Below, piece by piece: positions 52,112 through 61,420 of a stretch of DNA of 64,000 nucleotides. Every line of letters starts with the position of its first letter. Position 1 is the stretch's first letter. Origin of the DNA: JBFMFH01 sp964481395 (GTDB taxonomy: Bacteria > Acidobacteriota > Vicinamibacteria > Vicinamibacterales > JAKQTR01); assembly GCA_964481395.1 (NCBI GenBank), contig CAYZYG010000007.1, forward strand, positions 14,578 through 78,577, written 5' to 3'. The notes beneath the pieces are model-generated. The model searched no databases. It saw only the letters and a program-made list of their open reading frames with translations, and was not told where the DNA came from. Both the position numbers and the translations under genes were made by a program.

Positions 52112-53956
52112 CTGAAGCCCGCGACGACGAACCGAGCCGAGATTCCTGCGGAATTCCGCTGGGACCTGTCCGCCATCTTCCGCGACTGGGATGACTGGCG
52201 CGAGGCCTACGCCCGACTCGAGGCGCTGATCGAGGCGTTTCCACAGCGCAAGGGAACCCTGTCGGCGGACGGCGCCTCTCTGCTCGCGGCGTTTCGTGCC
52301 TCCGACGAGCTGGGTCAGCTCGCCTACCGCGTCTATTACTACCCGTCGCTCTGTCACGACGAAGATCAGCGGGACAACGACGTGAGCGCCCGCTACCAGC
52401 AGGTGCAGATCCTGTTCTCGCGATGGCAGCAGGCGACCTCCTGGTTCAACCCGGAACTGCTCGCGATTCCCCTCGAGACGGTTCGCGCGTGGATGGATGC
52501 CGACGAGGCCCTCGCGCTGTACCGCTTCGCCATCGAGAACCTCTTCCGCCAGCAGGAGCACGTGCTGGACGAGAAGGGAGAGCGACTGCTGTCACTCGCC
52601 AGCCGGTACGCGGATGCACCGTCCGACGCGTACTCCGCCCTCTCCACGGCCGACGCGCATCCGTCGACGGTGACGCTCAGCGACGGGCGCGAGGTCAGGA
52701 TCACCTACGGCGAGTACCGATCGGTTCTGGCGACGTCCCGCGTCCAGGCCGATCGCGCAGCGGCCTTCCGGGCCTATCACGAAGGCTACGAGGCCGTCCG
52801 GAACAGCTACGCGGCCCTCTACAACGCGGTCTGCCAGCGCGACTGGTTCCTCGCGCAGGCCCGGGGCTACCGGACGACGCTCGACGCCGCGCTGCACGGC
52901 GACAACATCCCGACCGCCGTGGTCGAAACGCTCGTGTCGGTGGCGCGAGAAGGGGTGGCAGGCCTGCAGCGCTACCACCGCCTGCGCCGACGGGTGCTCG
53001 GGCTGGACCGGTACTTTCTCTTCGACGGCGAGATCCCCCTCGTCGAGTTCGACCGTCGGTACGACTTCGCGGAAGCCCGTGAGTGGGTCATCGAGTCGGT
53101 CGCCCCCCTGGGGCCCGAGTACCAGCAGCAGGTGCGCGCGAGCTTCGAGAACCGCAGCATCGACGTGTACGAGAACGAGGGCAAGCGCAGCGGCGCGTAC
53201 TCGGCGCCGGTGTACGGCGTGCACCCCTACATGCTGCTCAATCACAACGACACGCTCGACGCCGTCTTCACCCTGGCGCACGAGATGGGCCACAACCTCC
53301 ATACGGTGCTGGCCCATCGCCATCAGCCGTTCGTGTACTCCGACTACACCATCTTCGTCGCGGAGGTGCCGTCGACGCTGTCCGAAGCGCTCCTGCTCCA
53401 GCACCTGCTGGACCGCAGTACGGATCGCCGCGAGCGGATCGTTTTGCTCGAACACGCCATCGACAACATCGCGGGGACGTTCTATCGGCAGTGCCTGTTC
53501 GCCGATTTCGAGCTGCAGGCCCATCGTCTCGTCGAGCAGGGGGAGCCGATCACCGCCGACGTCCTGAACGGGATCTTCGACGGGCTCTGGCGTGCCTACT
53601 ACGCGGATGCCATCGATCACGATCCTCTGGCGCGCGTCACGTGGGCGCGCGTCCCGCACTTCTACGCCACGCCCTACTACGTCTACCAGTACGCCACCTG
53701 CTACGCCTCGGCCGCACACCTCGTCAGGCACCTGCGCGACGGCGTGCCGCGCGAGCGGGCGATGGCGCTCGATCGCTACCTCGGCCTGCTGCAGTCGGGG
53801 GGGAGCGACTATCCAATGGAGCAACTCCGGCGGGCCGGTGTGGACCTGGGCCGGTCGGACACCATCCGGGCCGTCGTGGACCAGTTCGACGGACTGATCG
53901 ATCAGCTGGAGCTGGAGGTCGCCGGGCTCGGCCTCGCGTCGGGGCCGGGGGTCTAG
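52112..53956 (+). CDS. pepF: Oligoendopeptidase F (M3 family), CTG start
   Basis: A 614-residue zinc oligopeptidase. From CTG 52112 the N-terminus reads M(L)KPATTNRAEIPAEFRWDLSA, matching the usual PepF start, and the helical domain follows without a break. GTG 52382 would remove 90 conserved residues. The zinc site is HEMGH within FTLAHEMGHNLHTVLAHR, with the downstream Glu in FVAEVPSTLSEALL. It degrades short peptides in the cytoplasm; no signal peptide is present. It follows the DUF349 gene by 33 bp and is probably translated from a strong AGGAGG. Confidence 0.9.
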   Translation: MKPATTNRAEIPAEFRWDLSAIFRDWDDWREAYARLEALIEAFPQRKGTLSADGASLLAAFRASDELGQLAYRVYYYPSLCHDEDQRDNDVSARYQQVQILFSRWQQATSWFNPELLAIPLETVRAWMDADEALALYRFAIENLFRQQEHVLDEKGERLLSLASRYADAPSDAYSALSTADAHPSTVTLSDGREVRITYGEYRSVLATSRVQADRAAAFRAYHEGYEAVRNSYAALYNAVCQRDWFLAQARGYRTTLDAALHGDNIPTAVVETLVSVAREGVAGLQRYHRLRRRVLGLDRYFLFDGEIPLVEFDRRYDFAEAREWVIESVAPLGPEYQQQVRASFENRSIDVYENEGKRSGAYSAPVYGVHPYMLLNHNDTLDAVFTLAHEMGHNLHTVLAHRHQPFVYSDYTIFVAEVPSTLSEALLLQHLLDRSTDRRERIVLLEHAIDNIAGTFYRQCLFADFELQAHRLVEQGEPITADVLNGIFDGLWRAYYADAIDHDPLARVTWARVPHFYATPYYVYQYATCYASAAHLVRHLRDGVPRERAMALDRYLGLLQSGGSDYPMEQLRRAGVDLGRSDTIRAVVDQFDGLIDQLELEVAGLGLASGPGV

Positions 53957-54303
53957 ACGTCTTGAAGGCCCAGGTCTGATGCACATGAGTCAATTTTCGC
54001 GACGGCCGTCAAGACGTCTACGCCTCGCCGCAGGCGGGGCAACGAAACACTGTGATCTAGCGAGGCGGAGCCGCTCCCACATGCCTCGGTGGTCTGAGGC
54101 GCAGCCTCGCTGGACATCTCCCATGGGCTTGATCTTGTCGAATGACGCACCTTGTTCGTCACCCCCGCGGAGGCGGGGGTCCAGTCCTGGATCCCCGCGT
54201 TCGCGGGAATGACGACGGGGGACGCTGGTCCTCGGCGGTGTGAGGTGAGGCTTCACTGCCTGTGCTGCCGCGCGCGGCCGGTCCACGCCATGAGGGACGG
54301 TGC
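53957..54303. repeat. Spacer with inverted repeats and a widespread palindromic repeat
   Basis: The 347-bp spacer has no gene. AGACGTCTTGA (53955-53965) is exactly inverted at 54009-54019. A GCCTCGCC/GGCGGGGC hairpin follows near 54021-54040. Positions 54155-54215 hold a 61-bp near-palindrome, CACCCCCGCGGAGGCGGGGG then CCCCGCGTTCGCGGG, ending ATGACGA, of a REP-like type found dispersed in many bacterial genomes. The first inverted repeat may terminate pepF. Confidence 0.75.
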
Positions 54304-57162
54304 ATGATTGCGGCTGTGCTCGTCGCGGCGGTGCTGGGTCTGACCGGAAGCGCCCAGGACGCCGACCGGCCGGCCGCGGGCGTTCCGCTGGCGGCGGTCG
54401 AGGTCCCCGGGGGCGCGGCGGCTCTGGCTGACGCGGCCGGCGTCGACCCCGGCCTGCCGCGCGCCCGTCTGATCCTGACGATCGTCCGCGCCATCTACGA
54501 GCTGCCGGAGGGCATCGATCGGGCTGCCGACGAACGGCGGATCCGGCTCCGCGAGTACGTGCGCGCACTGGAGTGGCCGTCGCCCGGCCGAGGCGCCTCC
54601 GATCCGGATCTGGTGCCCTTGCCGCTTTCCTCCGCCGCCTGGGACGCGATGCTCGGTGGGCGCACAGGTCCGTCCGTGCTCGCCCGGGTGCTCGTCGACC
54701 GCAACGCGGCGTTGCTCTACTACGGCCTTGCCGCCCTGGACGCGACGACGGCGTCGTGGTTCTCGTCGCAGCCGCTCCTGCTGAAAGAACTCGGGTCCTC
54801 CGTCCGCCCCGCGCTGGTCGCCGCTTTCGGCAGGAGCGTGCGCATCCACGACGGGCGCGTCCAGGTTCCAGGCGGCCGTGACGCGGAAGCGCTCTGGACC
54901 GCGCTGGTCGGCGCCTCTCCGTACGATCCGAGCCAGTTCATCCTGCGCCTGTTCGATGCGGATCGCGGCCATCTCGCGCTCTTCTACGACACGCTGGCCC
55001 ACCTTGCCCCCGGGCAGCTGGCCTTCGCGCTGGGGCCGACCCCATCCACTCCGGGCGACCGGCGGGATCGGTTCGAGCGGCTCTACCGGGAGTCCAGGCG
55101 CGCGCTGGCGGGCTTCGAGCCCGCCACGCGGCCGTTCGATCGTGTGGCCCACGACCTGGCGCACGTCCTCGCGATGACCCGGACCAGCCCGGAGGGTTTC
55201 CCGGGCGGCCCGGCGTCCCTGGAACTCTGGCGCGCGGCGTTGACGCGGAGCGGTGTGCCCGACAACCCGCGCGCCGAGCTCGAGGACCGCAATCTGAGGG
55301 TACCCCTCGACGCCGCGGACCTCGTGTCTCTCGTTGGCACGACGGACGCCGGCGTCCGTCGTGCCCGCTCGGAGATGTGGTTCTTCGGCCAGCGGGTGTT
55401 CGGCGGGGCCACCGAACGGGACTACCCTGACGTGCTGGTCGCGCTGCGCGCCATGGGGCCGTACAAGGCCCTCATGCTGACGCTGGAGCGCATGGACATC
55501 CGGGCGCCTGCCACGTACGTGCTCGCCGCCCGGCAGGCCCGGCGGATTGAGGCCATCAGGGACGAGCGCCAGCAGCGAGTCGAGTTCGGCCTCTTCCAAG
55601 GCGCGCTCGCCGTGCTGGAGCGCGCGCGGTTCTCGCGCACGCTCGATGCGGGCGCCGCGGAGGCGCTCGTCGCGTCGCTCTGCACCGTGGACGCGTCGAA
55701 ACCGGATAGCAGCCCGATCGCGGCGTGGGTCGAGCGCGATCTCGTGCCCGAACTCGAGCGTCGGGTCGACGCCGGCGTCGTTGCGCAATCTCCGCTGCCG
55801 CGCGAAAGCCTGCTGCTTGCGGCCATGAGCGGGTACCGTGCTGACAGAAGACCGGGTCGCACGCTCGAGTGGGAAGGGCTCGCGTACGCGGTCGATCCGG
55901 CAGCGGGAGAGCTCCGGCGCCTGCGTGCGATCAGAACCAGACAGGGCGGTTTGTCGCTGGACGTCGCGTTGGATCTTCTGGGCGCCGCATCCGCGGCCGC
56001 CTCGGCCGAGTCGGTGCCAGCCCTGGCGGCGGTGCGCGAGCGCCTGTCCGACCTGCGCGAGATCGTCGCAAGCGTGCCCGTGCCTGCTGATGGGCGCGCC
56101 GGCGGGCCCGAGTTGCTCGCGGTGGCGGCCATCGAAGAGGCCAGGCGAAGACTCGAGCGGATCCGCCGCCCGAGTGCGTCCGAATCGAATCGAGTGGCCC
56201 GCGAGATCAGAAACGCGGCTGAATCGTGCCTCGGCGCGGTCCTTACGTCGCTCGCGTACGCGCCACACGTGGGCTACCCGGACAGCCCCGTGCTCCTCGG
56301 TGGCGACCCGGCCCGGTTCCACGACTTCGGAGTCGGCTTGCCGCGTTCGGTTGCACGTGAGCACCTGGCCTGGCAGGTGCCGGTCGAGGTCCGATCGCGC
56401 GATACCGGGTGGCATCTGTCGGGCTCGGTCCTGGGCCTCGACGTGGCTCTGGCGGCGTTGTCGCTGCGGCGGGCGATGAGCGAGACGCTGCCGCCGCCGC
56501 CGGCGTACCGCGAGGCGGAGCGGGCCGCCCTGGCCGAGGCCGCCGTGCTGACCAATCCGTTCGACCCGAATGCCGCGGCGCGTGGACGCCTCGTGGGCGC
56601 GATCCGGGCGGGTCGGTCGCGACTGTCGGACGCCACCGGCGATCCGGCACGCCTGGCTGATCTCGCCCGGCTCGCAGGCCTCGACGCCTGGCGGGCGAAC
56701 GTGCTTCCCTGGACGGGACGCCATGAGCCGGCGCGGTCGGCAGAACTCCTGTCGCTGGCCGAACTTGCCCTGCTGGGCGGCGCACAGGACTTCGCCGCAG
56801 GAACGCTGGCGGCATCGGGGTGGTCGCTCCATGCCGAGTTGCGCGGGGTACCGCTCACGTGGTCGTCGTGGCCGACGCTCGCCGGGCGCAAGTCCACGAG
56901 CCTCGTCCCGGCGCTCGTGCCCGACCTGGCGCTCGGCATCGCCGAGGCGCTCGATCGGCTGGGCGTGCCGACCGAACTCGGGAGGGGCGTGCTGTTGATG
57001 GCGGCGCAGGACCTGCTAGACTCTCTTCGTACGAACCACGATGACGACTGGATGACGCTCGTCTGGCGGGCGCAGCGTGCGGCCGTCGGCCCCGTCGAAG
57101 ACTACGTGGCGGGGCAGACGATCTGGGGTGCGCTCATCCCCGCCGGTGGGAGCCTGCAGTGA
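54304..57162 (+). CDS. Large secreted protein of unknown function
   Basis: A 952-residue protein that I cannot place in a family. It has a hydrophobic N-terminus (IAAVLVAAVLGLTGSAQ), consistent with export, and then a mostly helical body with regularly spaced Arg/Leu-rich helices, suggesting an alpha-solenoid. No cysteine motif, nucleotide-binding loop or metal site stands out. ATG 54304 is chosen for the signal sequence. Its stop overlaps the start of the first VWFA gene by one base (TGATG), so it probably works with the three VWFA proteins, perhaps as a scaffold or co-secreted partner. Confidence 0.65.
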   Translation: MIAAVLVAAVLGLTGSAQDADRPAAGVPLAAVEVPGGAAALADAAGVDPGLPRARLILTIVRAIYELPEGIDRAADERRIRLREYVRALEWPSPGRGASDPDLVPLPLSSAAWDAMLGGRTGPSVLARVLVDRNAALLYYGLAALDATTASWFSSQPLLLKELGSSVRPALVAAFGRSVRIHDGRVQVPGGRDAEALWTALVGASPYDPSQFILRLFDADRGHLALFYDTLAHLAPGQLAFALGPTPSTPGDRRDRFERLYRESRRALAGFEPATRPFDRVAHDLAHVLAMTRTSPEGFPGGPASLELWRAALTRSGVPDNPRAELEDRNLRVPLDAADLVSLVGTTDAGVRRARSEMWFFGQRVFGGATERDYPDVLVALRAMGPYKALMLTLERMDIRAPATYVLAARQARRIEAIRDERQQRVEFGLFQGALAVLERARFSRTLDAGAAEALVASLCTVDASKPDSSPIAAWVERDLVPELERRVDAGVVAQSPLPRESLLLAAMSGYRADRRPGRTLEWEGLAYAVDPAAGELRRLRAIRTRQGGLSLDVALDLLGAASAAASAESVPALAAVRERLSDLREIVASVPVPADGRAGGPELLAVAAIEEARRRLERIRRPSASESNRVAREIRNAAESCLGAVLTSLAYAPHVGYPDSPVLLGGDPARFHDFGVGLPRSVAREHLAWQVPVEVRSRDTGWHLSGSVLGLDVALAALSLRRAMSETLPPPPAYREAERAALAEAAVLTNPFDPNAAARGRLVGAIRAGRSRLSDATGDPARLADLARLAGLDAWRANVLPWTGRHEPARSAELLSLAELALLGGAQDFAAGTLAASGWSLHAELRGVPLTWSSWPTLAGRKSTSLVPALVPDLALGIAEALDRLGVPTELGRGVLLMAAQDLLDSLRTNHDDDWMTLVWRAQRAAVGPVEDYVAGQTIWGALIPAGGSLQ

Positions 57163-58340
57163 TGCGGATAGGCCTGGTCCACTTGCTGTGCGCCGGCGCG
57201 GCGGCGCTGGGGGTCGTGACGATGGACGCGTCCGTCGGCGGCACGCCGACGCCGGTCTGGACCCAGGGTGCACCGGCGGTCGTGTTCGAGTCGCCCGAAG
57301 ACGGCTCGTACGTGAGCGGGCCGGTGGCGATCCGGGTCCGAGTCGATCCGGCCGGCACCGACGTTCGGACGCTCAGCGTCTTCACCGATGGACGCCTCCT
57401 CTGCACGCTCGAACGGCCGCCGTTCGAGTGCGCATGGGACGCGGGACCCAAGGTCTCCGAGCACCAGCTGAGAGCCGTGGCCGTGCTCGGCGACGGCAGT
57501 CGCGTGGCTCGGGGCGTCAGGACCAAGGGGGTGGCGTACGCCGAGGCCGTTGACGTCGACGTGGTGCACATCACGGCGTCGGTCACGGACGGCGAGGGGA
57601 AGTTCGTGCGCGGCCTGCCGGCCACGGCGTTCCGCGTGTACGAAGACGACGTGCGGCAGGACGTCACGTACTTCGCGGCCGAGAACATCCCGCTCGAGAT
57701 CATCGTGGCCGTCGATGTGAGCGGCAGCATGACGGACGCCATGCCGCAGGTCAGGGAAGCCGTCAAGACGTTCCTCTCGGCCCTGAGGCCATCCGATCGC
57801 GTGACGCTGATCGGGTTCAACGACAACGTCTTCACGCTCGCCCGGCCGTCGGTGGATCTCGCGGCGCGCCTGCGCGCCGTCGATCGCCTCGCGCCCTGGG
57901 GGGGCACGGCGCTCTACGACGTCATCGTTCAGGGGATCGACCAGTTGGGCCGGCAGCCCGGCCGGCGTGTCATGGTGGTGTTCACCGACGGCGAGGACCT
58001 GCACAGCCACATCGCCCTCGCGACGGCCGAGCGCCGGCTCGAAGGCAGCGACGCGGTGCTGTATCCCATCGGACAGGGGCGCGCGCCGCAACTGCGTTCG
58101 CTTCGGGAGATTCTGGAGCGCCTCGCCCAGAAGAGCGGCGGACGGGCCTTCTTCGAGGACGTCGACGCCCTCGGGGGCGTGTTCGAGGACATTCTGGAGG
58201 AGTTGTCGAACCAGTACCTGCTGGGATACGTGCCCACGGATCCGCGTCACGACAATCGGTGGCGGACCCTGCGCGTCGAGCTGCCCGGGCGCTCCCTGCG
58301 GATCCGCGCCCGCCAGGGCTATCGGGCGGTGCCGCGATGA
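57162..58340 (+). CDS. Secreted VWFA-related protein with intact MIDAS
   Basis: A 392-residue exported protein of the acidobacterial VWFA-related type (TIGR03436-like). A beta domain (VFESPEDGSYVSGPVAIRVR) is followed by the FVRGLPATAFRVYEDDVRQD segment typical of the group, then a VWA domain with a complete MIDAS start DVSGSM and the motif GFNDNVFTL...VVFTDGEDLHSH. The C-terminus has the conserved FEDILEELSNQYLLGYVP ending. Predicted to bind a divalent metal and a protein ligand at the cell envelope. Start ATG 57162 overlaps the previous stop by one base. Confidence 0.87.
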   Translation: MRIGLVHLLCAGAAALGVVTMDASVGGTPTPVWTQGAPAVVFESPEDGSYVSGPVAIRVRVDPAGTDVRTLSVFTDGRLLCTLERPPFECAWDAGPKVSEHQLRAVAVLGDGSRVARGVRTKGVAYAEAVDVDVVHITASVTDGEGKFVRGLPATAFRVYEDDVRQDVTYFAAENIPLEIIVAVDVSGSMTDAMPQVREAVKTFLSALRPSDRVTLIGFNDNVFTLARPSVDLAARLRAVDRLAPWGGTALYDVIVQGIDQLGRQPGRRVMVVFTDGEDLHSHIALATAERRLEGSDAVLYPIGQGRAPQLRSLREILERLAQKSGGRAFFEDVDALGGVFEDILEELSNQYLLGYVPTDPRHDNRWRTLRVELPGRSLRIRARQGYRAVPR

Positions 58341-58363
58341 GGCGACCGACAGAGTGCGTCCGA

Positions 58364-58500
58364 ACGGGACGGGACGGTGATCCTCGCCGGGGCCGGGGAC
58401 CTGGGACCGGGGGCCAGCTATGGATGTCCCCAGTCCCCAGTCGTGGTCCTGGCTCAGGCCGAACCAGTCGCCAATCCTCAATCCCCAATCCCCGACTCGA
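58364..58500. repeat. Dispersed repeat with 7-bp arrays between VWFA genes
   Basis: GGACGGTGATCCTCGCCGGG (58373-58392) is a second copy of the block at 46778-46797, followed by GGGGACCTGGGACCGGGG heptamers. Then come GTCCCCA units and TCAATCC/CCAATCC units at about 58425-58500. The 169-bp spacer has no gene. Confidence 0.75.
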
Positions 58501-58509
58501 GGCCCACAC

Positions 58510-61395
58510 ATGACGCGCCTGCACCCGTGGGTCGTGGCATGGTTGGCCTGTGCCCTCGTGTCTGGGGCGCTGGAGACAACTCCGGCGGCGCAGCAGAAGC
58601 CGCCCGTCTTCAAGGCCGACGTCGATGTCATCGCCATCGACGCGACCGTCGTCGACCGATCCGGCAACCCGGTGGCTGACCTGAAGCCGGAGGACTTCGA
58701 GGTCCAGATCGACGGACAGGCGCGGCGCGTGTCGTCCGCGCAGTACCTGTCCTACACGACCCAGGCTCCCGAGGCGCCTCCGGCGGGCGAGGTCGATCCG
58801 GACCTGCCTCCCGAGGCGGGGTACGCCACGAACGAGGGGGCCGCAGACGACACGCCCGGCCGGCGTTATGTCGTGCTCGTGATTGACCAGGGGAGCTTCC
58901 CTCCCCAGGCTTCGAAGGCCGCGATGACGGCCGCCTCGCGGTTCGTGGAACGCCTGCTGCCGGCTGACCGCGTGGCCCTGACCACCTTCCCGCAGCCAGG
59001 GCCGCAGATCGCGTTCACCACGAACCACCAGTCCATCCGCGCCGGTCTGGAACGAGTGGCCGGCTGGGCCGAGCCCCTGCCGGCAACGGAGCCCCTCGTC
59101 AGCCTCGCCGAAGGCCTGGGCATCGCACGGAACGATCAGCGGATGCTCGATCAGGTGGCCGACCGCGAGTGCACGACGGTGACGGTGCTGGGCGGACGCA
59201 TGTCCGGCGAGAGCCTGGCGGCATGTCGCGAGCGCCTGAAGCTGTCGGTGTCGTCCATCGTGCAATACGCCGTGCGCCAGTCGCTAATGAGCCTCCGCGG
59301 GCTGCAGCGTGCCATCGCGCCGCTCGGAGCGATCTCGGCGCCGAAAACGCTCGTGCTCGTGAGTGGTGGTCTCGTCGGCGGCCAGTTCGAGCCGCTCCTC
59401 GGAACCGAGCAGGAAATCAGGACCGTCGAGCGGCTCTCGGCGGCGACGCAGACGCGGCTCTTCGTCCTGCACGTCGAGTCCGGCTTCTTCGGCGCTCTTG
59501 GCGTCGAGCGCCAGCGGATGGCTGGATCCGGACAGATGGACGTCGACGCGTGGGCGTCGGGTCTCAACGATCTGGCTCAGGCGACGGCCGGATCGCTGCA
59601 GCGCCTCGTTGGCCAGAGCGATACGCCGTTCGAGCGCGTCGCGCGCGAGATGGCGGGCCAGTACCTGCTCGGCGTGGAACCGCTGCCGGCCGAACGGGAC
59701 GGCCAGCCGCACCGGATTCGGGTGCGCGTGCGGCGGCCCGATGTCACGGTGCGCAGCCGGGCGGAGTTCGTCATTCCCGCCGCCGCGTCGGCCTCGCGCT
59801 CGCCGGACGAAGTGATCGCCGCGGCCCTGCGCGAACAAGTCGTGCGCAAGGCGCTCCCGATCCGACTGTCGACGCAGTCGCTGCGTGAAGCGGACGGCGA
59901 GACCCTGCGCGTGCTGGTCAGCGCGACCATCGACCGGGGCGTGAGCGCGCCGGCCGACGTGCGTCTCGGCTACACGGTGACGAACCGCGAGGGGAAGTCG
60001 GCCGCCAGTTCGGTCGATTCTGTCCGCCTGCTGCCGGCTGGATCCGGCCAGGACGCCGGACTGAGCTACCTCGGAGTGGTCAACCTGCCGCCGGGCACGT
60101 ATCTCCTGCGCTTCGCAGCCCTCTCGAAGGACGGGCGCCTCGGCACCATCGATCACATCGTCAACGCCCAGCTCGCCAGCGGCGAGGGGCTCGCCGTGAG
60201 CGACCTGGTCCTGGTCGATCCGAGCCGGAATCCCGGTGAGGGCTTCGCCCCGCTGACGGACGGCCGGGTGCAGGGAGATGACCTCGAGGCCTACGTCGAG
60301 GTGTACCCGACGGGGTCCGCGTCCGATCTCACGGTGGAGTTCAGGGTGAAGGGGGGGGCGCGCGGAGACGTCCTGCTCCGCGCCGAGGCCGCGATGACGC
60401 CCCGCGGAGACGACCGCGTGGCTGCGGAGACCACGATCGATCTGTCTGCCCTGCCCCCGGGCACGTACACGGCCGTGGCCGCTCTCGGCCGAGGCGGCCA
60501 GGCCATCGGGGAGGTGTCGCGCCTCTTCCGACGCGACCGGGCTGCACGCCTCGATCGCGCAGGGGCGGACCTGCTCGCGCCACGCACCGTGTTCGCCGCC
60601 GGGACGGGAGAGTCGCTCGTCGAGGCCTTCGATCCGATGGACGTACTCGGTCCCGATGCCCTCACGTTCTTCCTCGGTCGCCTGCAGCAGGCTGACGAGG
60701 CAGGCGCGGCAGCCGACCCGGTGCTGCGCGCAGCCGAGCAACTCCGGCAACGCCAGTTCGACGCCGCCATGGACCAGCTCGCGGCCGCGGGCTCCGAACA
60801 ATTGTCGGTCACCTTCCTGCGAGGACTGGTACTGTTGGGGAAGGGCCAGCTCGAGCCAGCGGCGGCGGAGTTCCGGGCATCGCTCCGCCTGTCCTCGGAC
60901 TTCCTGCCGGCGGCGTTCTACCTCGGTGCCTGCTACGCGGCGGGCGGCCGCGACCGTGAGGCGGTGGGCGCCTGGCAGACGTCGCTCGTCAGCGAGAGCG
61001 AAGGCCGCATCGTCTTCGACGTGCTCGGTGACGCGCTGCTCCGTCTGCGCGATGCGGACCAGGCGGTGGCGATCCTGGCCGAAGCCCGCGGACGCTGGCC
61101 CGACGACGACAGTTTCGTGCCCCGGTTGGCCGCGGCGTACGCCCTGCGGCGCCAGGACGACGACGCGATCGGCCTGCTCGGACCCTACATCGAGCGGCAC
61201 CCGGACACGGCGGATGCGCTGTTGCTGGCGCTGCGGATTCTCTACGATGCCCACTCGGCCGGCAGGCGCGCTGCGTCGGCGGCGGCCGACGCGGCAGCGG
61301 CAGAGCGGTACGCCGGCCTGTACCGATCGGCAGGCGGAGCGCAGGCGGCGCTGGCCGACCGCTGGGTCGCATTCATCCGCGGCCGCGTACGGTAA
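58510..61395 (+). CDS. VWFA-related protein with TPR-like C-terminus and degenerate MIDAS
   Basis: A 961-residue exported protein. Signal peptide, then the DVIAIDATVVDRSGNPVADL and DFEVQIDGQARRV segments of VWFA-related proteins. The VWA domain starts VIDQGSF, so MIDAS serines are partly lost. It contains RECTTV...AACRERL with a probable disulfide pair, TLVLVSGGL, and the conserved FERVAREMAGQYLLGVEPLP. A beta-rich middle is followed by TPR-like helices (about 730-961: EQLRQRQFDAAMDQL, LRGLVLLGKGQLEPAAAEF). It probably mediates protein assembly at the envelope. Paralogous to the next gene. Confidence 0.82.
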   Translation: MTRLHPWVVAWLACALVSGALETTPAAQQKPPVFKADVDVIAIDATVVDRSGNPVADLKPEDFEVQIDGQARRVSSAQYLSYTTQAPEAPPAGEVDPDLPPEAGYATNEGAADDTPGRRYVVLVIDQGSFPPQASKAAMTAASRFVERLLPADRVALTTFPQPGPQIAFTTNHQSIRAGLERVAGWAEPLPATEPLVSLAEGLGIARNDQRMLDQVADRECTTVTVLGGRMSGESLAACRERLKLSVSSIVQYAVRQSLMSLRGLQRAIAPLGAISAPKTLVLVSGGLVGGQFEPLLGTEQEIRTVERLSAATQTRLFVLHVESGFFGALGVERQRMAGSGQMDVDAWASGLNDLAQATAGSLQRLVGQSDTPFERVAREMAGQYLLGVEPLPAERDGQPHRIRVRVRRPDVTVRSRAEFVIPAAASASRSPDEVIAAALREQVVRKALPIRLSTQSLREADGETLRVLVSATIDRGVSAPADVRLGYTVTNREGKSAASSVDSVRLLPAGSGQDAGLSYLGVVNLPPGTYLLRFAALSKDGRLGTIDHIVNAQLASGEGLAVSDLVLVDPSRNPGEGFAPLTDGRVQGDDLEAYVEVYPTGSASDLTVEFRVKGGARGDVLLRAEAAMTPRGDDRVAAETTIDLSALPPGTYTAVAALGRGGQAIGEVSRLFRRDRAARLDRAGADLLAPRTVFAAGTGESLVEAFDPMDVLGPDALTFFLGRLQQADEAGAAADPVLRAAEQLRQRQFDAAMDQLAAAGSEQLSVTFLRGLVLLGKGQLEPAAAEFRASLRLSSDFLPAAFYLGACYAAGGRDREAVGAWQTSLVSESEGRIVFDVLGDALLRLRDADQAVAILAEARGRWPDDDSFVPRLAAAYALRRQDDDAIGLLGPYIERHPDTADALLLALRILYDAHSAGRRAASAAADAAAAERYAGLYRSAGGAQAALADRWVAFIRGRVR

Positions 61396-61420
61396 CCCCG
61401 GCGCCAGTGTGGAGGGACGG

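Noticed and set aside
52382..53956. PepF starting at GTG 52382
   Set aside because: It discards 90 residues that match the family N-terminus and has no Shine-Dalgarno.
60656..61420. N-terminal extension of the third VWFA gene into the previous gene
   Set aside because: The extension is an out-of-frame shadow of the TPR region. TTG 61421 with GGAGG and a signal sequence is the better start.
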